A DNA stretch of 64,000 nucleotides from Syntrophobacterales bacterium (lineage in GTDB: Bacteria > Desulfobacterota > Desulfobaccia > Desulfobaccales > 0-14-0-80-60-11), in contig JALNYP010000001.1 of NCBI GenBank assembly GCA_023229795.1, positions 148,045 to 212,044 of the forward strand, in the 5' to 3' direction. Every line of letters begins with the position of its first letter. Position 1 is the first letter of the stretch. The notes beneath the pieces are model-generated. The model was not told the DNA's origin and ran no database searches. It saw only the letters and a program-made list of their open reading frames with translations. A program made the translations under genes and the position numbers. Positions 1 to 6,701 of this stretch are shown one piece after another.

Positions 1-2
1 AT

Positions 3-2276
3 TTTCCCAAGGCCCTGGCCCTGGCGCAAAAAGAGCTGGAACCCTTGCCCGACCTGAGCCTGGAGGAACGGGCCCTGGTGGCCCGCTGCTACGCCCACTC
101 CACCGAGACGTCAAGTCTGTACCGGGCCGTCGACTTGCTCATGACGAATCTGTGGAAAAACCGCTACCATCATGCCTCCCTGCTCATCCTGGCCTCTCTT
201 TTGCCCCGCCTGCCCCGGTATGAGGACTTGAATCGGGTGATGTACCGGCTGCCCGGGGTCCGGGTGGGAGGGCCGGAACAGGTTTCGGCCCTGTCCTATT
301 TCGCGGGCCAGGCTGGGCGGCAGGGGGGCAAACTCAATTACCTGCTGCATGTCCTTCAGGAATACCGGCGGCACCGCCAGCCGAAAAGCCCCGGGGAGCT
401 CCTGGCCCTGGCCTGGCTGGCCGTGGAGCTGGATAATCAGCCGGCCGCCCTCCGATATTATCAGCGAGCCCAGAGACTGCGGCCCCAGGATCAATCCATC
501 GCCAAACTCCTGATGCAGTGCCAGATGGGGCAGAAGAACTTTGGCCAGACCCTGAAGCTTTTGGAGGCGGACTCCAAGAATCCCGGGGCGCCCCTGGAGA
601 TGGCCCGGATTTATCTCATGCGTCGTCAATATGAGGGGGTCAGGGCCGCGGTCGCCAAGATTCCCGCGGATTCTCCGGATTACTCCCAGGGGATGCTCCT
701 CCTGGTCCGGGCCTGCCGGGCCGAACAGAGCTATCCGGAGGCGCTGCAGACTCTAGCCCCGCTGGAAGGCAAGATTCCCCCGGAAGACTTCCTCATGGAG
801 AAGGCCAGAACCCTGGAAGCCATGGGGGATAAGGAGGCCGTCACCCTTTACCGGCAGGTGAGCGAGCAGAAACCCGGCTCCCAGGCGGCCAGGGTGGCCA
901 AGGCCCGGGAGGCCCGGACCCAGGGGAATTGGGGCGCGGCCTATAAGGAGTACGCCGTGGCGCTGAAAGAGGCGCCCCAAGACATCGAGTTGCTCAATGA
1001 ACTGGAGGACATTCGCCAGCAAATGCGGCCCCAGATGGCCTCCCGGGGCTTTCCCGGTTCCCGGGGGGAGCGTCGTCCCGAGGAAGCGCAACGCCCCTGG
1101 CAATTCTCCAGTTTTAACCGGGAGCCCAGAGGGCTGGGGCTCAGCAACTACCTGCCCGCCTTTATTTCGGACGTGCTGCCCATCGTCCAGCCCGAATCCC
1201 TGTATCTCACCGACAGCAATAAACTCCACGGCGTCATTTTCCGGATCGCCGGCGGCTTCTGGATCACCAGGGTATTGCCCGCCCAACTGGGTCTGGAATA
1301 CCGGGAATATAACCAGAACAACCAGAACGTGAAGTATGGCCAGCTCAATATGGGGTTGAGCCCGGTATTTGCCCAGGGGACCGATGCGTCCAGCCGCCTG
1401 CGCCGGGCGGAAATTTCCCTGGGTCTGGGGCCCCTGGCGGTGGATGACCGCCTCAAGCTCAGCGGCGAGCTTATTGCCCGGCGCTATTGGAAAAGGTCGG
1501 ACTTCCATTCCTTGCAAATGGGACAGGTGCAAATCTTCACTCCTGGATTTACGACCCCTTTTTTCCTGACCGGCACTATCTTCCCCCAAACCGCCACAAC
1601 CAACCGCACGACCATGGCGGACTTTACCAGGACGGACAGCCAGAACCGCCTCCTGGGCAGCCTGGAGTTGGGGTTTTCGCCGTGGGCCAAGACCGATGCG
1701 ACTCTGAGATACAGCCGCCGGGATATCTTCGACCAGGATGCTTACCTCTTCCCCCGTCTCTACCAATCGGTGCTCAATCTGACGGAGGCTAGCGTCACTA
1801 CGTATCACCAGGTGGATCTGTCGTATAACCACCAGTTCCGCCCCGGCCTGAACTGGCGGGGGAACGCCGGCGGCGCCTTCTATTCCGACCAGAACCGGCG
1901 GCTCACTCTCTACCAGGGGCTGACCTGGCAGGCCGTGGGCCAGCCCCGCATGCACCTGGAGTTCACGCCGCACTATTTCCTGGCGTCGTATGCCCAGCGC
2001 CACGACGCCTATTTCAGCCCCGGGGCCTACAACGCCATCGGCCTGGGGGTGGATTTCGACCGGCAAATCTTCCGGCTGCCCACCCTGATCCTCCAGGCCA
2101 CGGCGCAGGCGGTGGGCCAGCATGGGGATTGGGGCCCGAGCCTGCAAGGCCTGGCCGCCCTGGAATGGGAGTTTGTCCATAACTTTTACATGGACGTGCA
2201 CGCCTTTTATTTTCGGGAGTGGGTGGACAACTACCGCCTCTTCACCGCGGGGGCCTCGTTCCGCTGGCGGTTTTAA
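3..2276 (+). CDS. TPR-repeat outer-membrane beta-barrel protein, BcsC/PelB-like (5' truncated by window edge)
   Basis: The frame is open from the first bases of the window, so the true start lies upstream; the TTG at 45 is only an internal candidate. The N-terminal half is a series of TPR-like helices (ALAWLAVELDNQPAALRYYQRA and several similar units). The last ~370 residues alternate short beta strands rich in aromatic residues and end in WRF, the terminal aromatic typical of BAM-inserted barrels. TPR plus C-terminal barrel is the layout of BcsC and PelB, which carry exopolysaccharide across the outer membrane, so a secretion role in an upstream polysaccharide operon is likely by analogy. 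The synthase genes would lie outside the window. Architecture is well supported; the exact polymer is unknown. Confidence 0.75.
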   Translation, partial: FPKALALAQKELEPLPDLSLEERALVARCYAHSTETSSLYRAVDLLMTNLWKNRYHHASLLILASLLPRLPRYEDLNRVMYRLPGVRVGGPEQVSALSYFAGQAGRQGGKLNYLLHVLQEYRRHRQPKSPGELLALAWLAVELDNQPAALRYYQRAQRLRPQDQSIAKLLMQCQMGQKNFGQTLKLLEADSKNPGAPLEMARIYLMRRQYEGVRAAVAKIPADSPDYSQGMLLLVRACRAEQSYPEALQTLAPLEGKIPPEDFLMEKARTLEAMGDKEAVTLYRQVSEQKPGSQAARVAKAREARTQGNWGAAYKEYAVALKEAPQDIELLNELEDIRQQMRPQMASRGFPGSRGERRPEEAQRPWQFSSFNREPRGLGLSNYLPAFISDVLPIVQPESLYLTDSNKLHGVIFRIAGGFWITRVLPAQLGLEYREYNQNNQNVKYGQLNMGLSPVFAQGTDASSRLRRAEISLGLGPLAVDDRLKLSGELIARRYWKRSDFHSLQMGQVQIFTPGFTTPFFLTGTIFPQTATTNRTTMADFTRTDSQNRLLGSLELGFSPWAKTDATLRYSRRDIFDQDAYLFPRLYQSVLNLTEASVTTYHQVDLSYNHQFRPGLNWRGNAGGAFYSDQNRRLTLYQGLTWQAVGQPRMHLEFTPHYFLASYAQRHDAYFSPGAYNAIGLGVDFDRQIFRLPTLILQATAQAVGQHGDWGPSLQGLAALEWEFVHNFYMDVHAFYFREWVDNYRLFTAGASFRWRF

Positions 2277-2313
2277 GGCCTTGGGGCTTGCTTCAGCGGG
2301 GGTGATCTTTGGG

Positions 2314-2384
2314 GTAGGGGCGGGGTTTCCCCGCCCAGAAACATGAGGAAGTTCATGCAAAGGGCGGGGAGACCCCGCCCCTAC
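2314..2384. repeat. dispersed palindromic repeat (GTAGGGGCGG...CCGCCCCTAC type)
   Basis: The outer arms GTAGGGGCGGGG and CCCCGCCCCTAC are inverted copies, and each arm also contains a smaller GGGGCGGGG/CCCCGCCC inverted repeat. It belongs to the same family as the palindromes at 10677, 30834 and 36763. It sits between the barrel gene and the M48 lipoprotein gene. It has no T-tract, so a terminator role is uncertain. Confidence 0.7.
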
Positions 2385-2442
2385 AGAGTAGCCCACGGCC
2401 GCTACAAATCTGGCGCAGGCTCTTAAAATATCGGCAATCGCC

Positions 2443-3951
2443 ATGAAAATCAGGGTAATCCGCCATCGCAGTTATCCGCGCTTATTAATCTTCTGGTTAG
2501 CGTTAGGTCTTTTGGCCCTGCAGGGCTGTGCCGAAGTGACCCGGCCGACCCCCACGGCCCAAGAAGAAGAGGCCGCCCAGTTGGCCGCGGCCCAGCGCCA
2601 TCCTTATCAGGCCTGGTCAGGTGAACGGGTCTCCCGGGTCTGCCTACGCCTGCTGCCCTGGCTGCCCCAGACTCAGGGCCGCACCTATCCCTTTGTCGGC
2701 TTCAACTGGTGGGTCACCGCAACGGGCAAGATCGCGGTAGAGCAGGTCTGGTATCCCTCCCCGGCCCGGGATGCCGGTCTCCGGCGAGGCGACGTCATTG
2801 TGGCGGTGAACAACTGGCCCATGCCTACCTGGGTGAAGGGTTGGGATAAGACCATCGCGGCCACCCGGGGAATTTTCCAGAATTTCTCGCTGGCCGGCCT
2901 GCGCACCCCGGCCGGACGCTCCTCCCGGGCCGCCAGTTCCAATACGGCGGCCATTGCCTATCTGTTGCCCGGGGAACTCTTGGCTGCCATGTTGATCGAC
3001 GCGAAACATATCCGGCTGGAGGCCCAGGAACGCTATCTGCGGGGGCCGGTGGAACTCCTGGTGGAGCGGGATGGAAAAAAGTTCACGCTCACGCTCTATC
3101 CCCAATGCCTCCCCGCCGAATATGCCATCCTGGTCCAGACCCAGAACCGCCAAATCAATGCGTATGCGGCACCGGGGAAAATCATTCTGACCCAGCGGCT
3201 GGTGAGTTTTTGCCTCAATGACGATGAGATGGCCCTGGTGGTGGGGCATGAGATGGCCCACCAGGTCCTGGGGCATTTAGTGCGGGGCGCGGCCCACCGG
3301 GAGCTGGGGCAGATGCTGGGGGAGGCCGTCACCGCTTTTACCACCCTTTCCCTGGGGCGGCTCCTGGATTGGAAGCATTATCGCGTCGACGCCAATGTGC
3401 GAAAAGTGACCCAGGATGCGGTGGTGAGCGTCTTTTCCCAGGACGAGGAGCGGGAAGCCGACCTGTACGGCGCCTGGTACGCCTATCAAGCCGGATATAA
3501 CCTGGAAAAGGGCGCGGCGGTGTGGGAACGGGTGGCCGCGGTGGATGACCGGGACCCGTTTCTCAGCACCTATTTTCTGGACTCCCACCCGGCACCCCTG
3601 GAACGGCTGGCCCGTCTGAAGCTCGCGGCCCAATACTTCAAGGCCGGCCGGGCCGCGGAGGTCTTTCTGCAGGCCGTCAATTTAAACCGCCTGCCGCCTC
3701 CCCGGCCCTCAGAGGCCAGCGGCGCCGGCGACCGTTCCGCGACTGCCCCCGGGCGGGACGGCGCCCCGCCGTCAGTTGCCTCAGGCCAGCGGGAACGCGA
3801 CGGACAACCAGGTCTGGCCAGGGACGCTGTCCGCCCGAAGCTCGGCCCGGTAAAGGGCCAGGAGCCGCCGCACCATGAACAGTCCCAGGCCGGCGTGCTC
3901 CCCGTCGGGGAGGGCCTTGGTCGTGAAGAAGGGCTCGAAGATCCAGGGTAA
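2443..3951 (+). CDS. M48-family metallopeptidase lipoprotein with PDZ domain
   Basis: The N-terminus has a type II signal peptide ending LALQGC, so it is predicted to be a lipoprotein. A PDZ-like segment follows at about residues 85-200 (PARDAGLRRGDVIVAVNN). The zinc-protease motif VVGHEMAHQVLGH is at about residue 265 and the downstream glutamate helix DEEREADLYGAWYA at about 330, both typical of periplasmic M48 proteases (BepA/LoiP-like envelope quality control). The fold ends near SHPAPLERLARLKLA. The last ~85 residues are low-complexity Gly/Pro/Arg and run antisense into the 3' end of the convergent histidine kinase gene, an overlap of 171 bp. The native stop may therefore have been lost, or the tail may be spurious. 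Confidence 0.85.
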   Translation: MKIRVIRHRSYPRLLIFWLALGLLALQGCAEVTRPTPTAQEEEAAQLAAAQRHPYQAWSGERVSRVCLRLLPWLPQTQGRTYPFVGFNWWVTATGKIAVEQVWYPSPARDAGLRRGDVIVAVNNWPMPTWVKGWDKTIAATRGIFQNFSLAGLRTPAGRSSRAASSNTAAIAYLLPGELLAAMLIDAKHIRLEAQERYLRGPVELLVERDGKKFTLTLYPQCLPAEYAILVQTQNRQINAYAAPGKIILTQRLVSFCLNDDEMALVVGHEMAHQVLGHLVRGAAHRELGQMLGEAVTAFTTLSLGRLLDWKHYRVDANVRKVTQDAVVSVFSQDEEREADLYGAWYAYQAGYNLEKGAAVWERVAAVDDRDPFLSTYFLDSHPAPLERLARLKLAAQYFKAGRAAEVFLQAVNLNRLPPPRPSEASGAGDRSATAPGRDGAPPSVASGQRERDGQPGLARDAVRPKLGPVKGQEPPHHEQSQAGVLPVGEGLGREEGLEDPG

Positions 3952-4698
3952 ATCCTGGGGCGGGATGCCCCGGCCGGTATCGCCGACGCGCACCAGGAGC
4001 CAGTTGTCCTGAGAGGCCGTCATGACCGTCAGACGCCGACACTCCATCCCGGCCATGGCTTCCAGGGCATTGTCGATGATATTCCGGAAGCTCTGGCTAA
4101 AATCGATATAAAAGCCGTGGATTAACGGCAACCCCTCCTGGAAGTGGAAATTTTTGCTGACCTGATGCCTGAAAAAGGAGTGGGCCTGATAGTGTTCCAG
4201 TTCCTGCCGGAGCACCTGGTTCAGATCCAGATGGAACTTCTCCTGGGCATCTTCGTGGGCGCCTTGGAGCACCAGATTCCGGGTAAGAAGGCGCAGCTTA
4301 TCGAGTTGCTCCCGCAATTGCTGCAGCTTTCCCTGGCGATAGCGCAGCAGGGTTTGCAGTTTCTCGACCTGGGCCGGAGGAGACTGAGAATGAATAGCCA
4401 GCTCGGCCTGGATTTTTTCCTCCAGGAGATCCAACTCGAAGGTGAGGACCTGCATCGGGGTGTTCATCTGGTGAACGATGCCCAGGCAACGCTGGCCCAC
4501 ACTGGAATGGCGATAATACCGGGTCAGGGCCTTGAGGCTGCGCTCGAGGGTCTCACCGCCCACCGGTTGATCCGGCGGCAAGGCCGACACCGCGATGGAG
4601 TGCCATGGCTGCGGCGGGACCGCTTGGCCGGCGGCGGGCTCGACCCCGCGCCACGGCAAGTCAGGTGCTGCGATTGAATTTGACGGAATGCGCTTCAT
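3781..4698 (-). CDS. soluble sensor histidine kinase (HATPase_c)
   Basis: 305 residues with no membrane segment or recognisable input domain. The phospho-acceptor region GIVHQMNTPMQV puts the acceptor at His76 and is followed by a long predicted coiled coil (residues 85-135). The ATP-binding core shows the N box (NIIDNALEAM), G1 (VGDTGRGIPPQ), F box (WIFEPFFTTK) and G2 (GEHAGLGLFMVRRL). It therefore autophosphorylates and would pass phosphate to a response regulator; none is adjacent. Its 3' end overlaps the convergent M48 gene by 171 bp. The start at 4698 has only a weak Shine-Dalgarno (GAGGAA) at long spacing. Confidence 0.85.
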   Translation of the reverse strand: MKRIPSNSIAAPDLPWRGVEPAAGQAVPPQPWHSIAVSALPPDQPVGGETLERSLKALTRYYRHSSVGQRCLGIVHQMNTPMQVLTFELDLLEEKIQAELAIHSQSPPAQVEKLQTLLRYRQGKLQQLREQLDKLRLLTRNLVLQGAHEDAQEKFHLDLNQVLRQELEHYQAHSFFRHQVSKNFHFQEGLPLIHGFYIDFSQSFRNIIDNALEAMAGMECRRLTVMTASQDNWLLVRVGDTGRGIPPQDLPWIFEPFFTTKALPDGEHAGLGLFMVRRLLALYRAELRADSVPGQTWLSVAFPLA

Positions 4699-4972
4699 GG
4701 AGCCGTGTCAGTTCCTCCCCGGCGGGCCGGGAGCCAAAAATCGCCGTGCTCTCGTGTCCTTATCGGTAGATCTCCCGGAAACATGAATGCGCCGGAGGAC
4801 TCTCACCTCAACGGACCTCCAGGAGCGCCTTGACATCGGCCGGGCAGTTCTTACTTGTACAGGTGAGGGGAGAGGACGCCAGGCGCGCTGGGTCCGTGGT
4901 AACAAAATATTTTAGAAAAATAATAATTTAAGATCAATATGCCATTATATAAGAAAAAGAAGGGGTGAAGCG

Positions 4973-5542
4973 ATGATTAAGAGAGAAGTGTGGTATTTCC
5001 GGGGCGTTGGTCCGCAAAATACCCCGGCTTGCCTGGACCTGATGGAAAAGGCCGTGGCTCAAAAGTTTCGCCACCTGGTAGTGGCCTCCACCACGGGGGA
5101 TACCGGGGCCCAGGCCGCCCGGCGGTTGCAGGGGAAGGACGTCAACCTGGTGGTGGTGGGGCACTCCGTCGGTTTCAAGGGTCCCAACCTGGATGAGTTC
5201 CTGCCGGAGCATTACCAGGAGATCCTGGCGGCCGGCGGCAAGGTGCTGAAGGCCACCATCCTCACCCACTCCCTCGAAGCGAGCCTGGCCGAGCAATTCA
5301 AGGGCAGCGCCCCTACCCTGCTCATCGCCAATTCACTGCGGCGCCTGGGGCAGGGGCTGAAGGTTTGCTGCGAGATCGTCATGGAGGCGGTGGATGCCGG
5401 CCTCATCCCGGAAGGGGAAGAGGTCGTGGCCATCGGCGGCACCGCCCGGGGCTGGGATACCGTGGCCATCCTGAAAAGCGCCGCGTCCAAACGCTTCATG
5501 CAGCTTTCCGTCCTGGAGATCTGGGCCAAGCCTCGGGTCTAA
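4973..5542 (+). CDS. stand-alone pyruvate kinase alpha/beta (C-terminal) domain-like protein
   Basis: A 189-residue protein resembling the C-terminal alpha/beta domain of pyruvate kinase without the catalytic barrel. Recognisable parts are the opening strand and helix (NTPACLDLMEKAVAQKFRHLVVASTTGDTGAQAARRL) and the later GLIPEGEEVVAIGGTARGWDTV block, which resembles the end of the pyruvate-kinase allosteric domain. Such single-domain proteins occur in anaerobes, and their function is not established to my knowledge. A good RBS (AGAAGGGG) precedes the ATG. The ~270 bp upstream is AT-rich and presumably holds divergent promoters shared with the histidine kinase gene. Confidence 0.75.
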   Translation: MIKREVWYFRGVGPQNTPACLDLMEKAVAQKFRHLVVASTTGDTGAQAARRLQGKDVNLVVVGHSVGFKGPNLDEFLPEHYQEILAAGGKVLKATILTHSLEASLAEQFKGSAPTLLIANSLRRLGQGLKVCCEIVMEAVDAGLIPEGEEVVAIGGTARGWDTVAILKSAASKRFMQLSVLEIWAKPRV

Positions 5543-5600
5543 GGGCAAGCGGCCGGGATTATCCGGACAGGCGCGGCATATGTCCGGCAATGACCCGTGG

Positions 5601-5620
5601 CACAGGCTTTCCAGCCTGTG
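5601..5620. repeat. short perfect hairpin CACAGGCT-TTCC-AGCCTGTG
   Basis: Eight-bp perfect inverted repeat with a 4-nt loop in the spacer between the pyruvate-kinase-like gene and ssb. No T-run follows. It looks like a common dispersed intergenic palindrome rather than a terminator. Confidence 0.55.
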
Positions 5621-5711
5621 GCGACCCGGCCAGAAGTCCGCGGCTAGCACCGAGCGCCTAATTTCGCACCAGGCTTCACCTCCAGGACTGTTTCTTACAC
5701 CCCCTCTGACT

Positions 5712-5747
5712 CCCTCTCCCCGCCCGCTGATTGGACTGGGGAGAGGG
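5712..5747. repeat. intergenic hairpin CCCTCTCCCC / GGGGAGAGGG
   Basis: Ten-bp perfect stem with a 16-nt loop, in the same spacer between convergent genes. It could act as a factor-independent block to transcription for either gene, but no U-tract is present, so a dispersed repeat is more likely. Confidence 0.5.
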
Positions 5748-5801
5748 GGTAGAGCAGGCCGCTAAGGATGAAAGGTTTTCCTGCCGGCGAAGGCCTGATC
5801 A

Positions 5802-6113
5802 TTAAAAAGGAATATCCGTCTCCGCCACCTCAGCGGGCCTTAATGGTTCCATCGGTTCTCTCGGGTCACCGTTACCCCGATTGCCTAGCATCTCCATACT
5901 CTCGGCGATAATGTCGGTGGTGTAGTGCTTCACCCCGTCCTTCTCATACGACCCGTATTCAATGCGGCCCTCGATCATCACCTGTTCGCCCTTGGTGAGA
6001 TACTGGGCGCAAATCTCCGCCAATTTGCTCCAGACCGTAACGCGATGCCAGTCCGGGGGTTGCTCCTCTCCCTGGCGCTTGCGCCGGTTCGTGGCCAGGG
6101 AAAATTTAGCCAT
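5802..6113 (-). CDS. ssb: single-stranded DNA-binding protein, 5' end frameshifted
   Basis: The 103 residues match the SSB OB-fold from its second strand onward (MAKFSLATNRR, DWHRVTVWSKLAE, YLTKGEQVMIEGRIEY). It ends in the DIPF tail that recruits SSB partner proteins. The usual first strand (MNKVMLIGRLGADPE) is not in this frame but is found just upstream in another frame, broken by a deletion (see 6114-6168). From the internal ATG at 6113 the product would lack the first OB strand and probably not fold normally. As SSB is normally essential, there is either another ssb copy elsewhere, a sequencing/assembly error, or a non-functional secondary copy. Confidence 0.85.
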   Translation of the reverse strand: MAKFSLATNRRKRQGEEQPPDWHRVTVWSKLAEICAQYLTKGEQVMIEGRIEYGSYEKDGVKHYTTDIIAESMEMLGNRGNGDPREPMEPLRPAEVAETDIPF

Positions 6114-6168
6114 TGCAGTCCCCGAAGGCGTGTAGCGGAACTCCGGGTATTAACATCACCTTGTTCAT
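6114..6168 (-). pseudogene. ssb: displaced 5' end of ssb (17-nt deletion)
   Basis: A strong RBS (AGGAGG, complement of 6173-6178) precedes an ATG at 6168 and codons for MNKVMLI. The next bases should encode GRLGAD but are missing. Sequence resumes with PEFRYTPSGTA in the frame that continues into MAKFSL. Relative to canonical SSB exactly 17 nt are absent, shifting the frame, so translation from 6168 stops after 20 codons. Confidence 0.8.
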
Positions 6169-6282
6169 TGAACCTCCTAAAATGGCTCCGATCGACTAAG
6201 ATCGCCAGGGCAACAGGATATGAACCGGCAAACTCCTAAAGGGAGGCAGCCGGGATCTTCCGCCCGGGAGGGCGAAGCGGCC

Positions 6283-6435
6283 TCAGAGCTGAACCCCCAC
6301 CAGGAGCAAGGCCAGCCCCAAGATGACGCAACTGGCGGGATAAAAACCCTCCACCTCGAGCACTTGGGCTCCCCAAAAGACCAATGCCCCCGTTAGCGTC
6401 AGGACTGAGGCGCCGCTACCCCAGAAGTCCAGCAT
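6283..6435 (-). CDS. small two-helix membrane protein, unknown function
   Basis: A predicted 50-residue protein beginning MLDFWGSGAS. It has two hydrophobic stretches (SVLTLTGALVFWGAQVL and SCVILGLALLLVGVQL) separated by a short EGFYPA loop, so a small inner-membrane hairpin is expected. The start at 6435 is chosen because GGGAG lies 6 nt upstream; an in-frame upstream extension has no such site. No family is recognised. It stands alone between ssb and polA. Confidence 0.45.
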   Translation of the reverse strand: MLDFWGSGASVLTLTGALVFWGAQVLEVEGFYPASCVILGLALLLVGVQL

Positions 6436-6701
6436 GTCTTCTCCCTCTCTTGATCCAGGAGAATGCAAAGCGCAGACCAGAAGCTGCCGCCGGGTAATTT
6501 TTTAGCCGCGAGACCCGTCAGTATGAGTCTTTCCGGCATCTTCCCAGCATCGAGGTTGACTCTTTAAGTTCATGGAAAACGCGCCAAAGCGTTTACTTCC
6601 AAAAGTGGACCGACACTGAAGTCTAGACTTAGCCGGCCAAGTATCCTTCTCATTGACAGGGCTGGCGGGAGTGGCTATAAGGGGGGGAAAGGAAACCCCT
6701 G

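Noticed and set aside
753..2444. 563-codon minus-strand frame opposite the barrel gene
   Set aside because: Antisense of a recognisable TPR/beta-barrel gene; long only because of high GC content.
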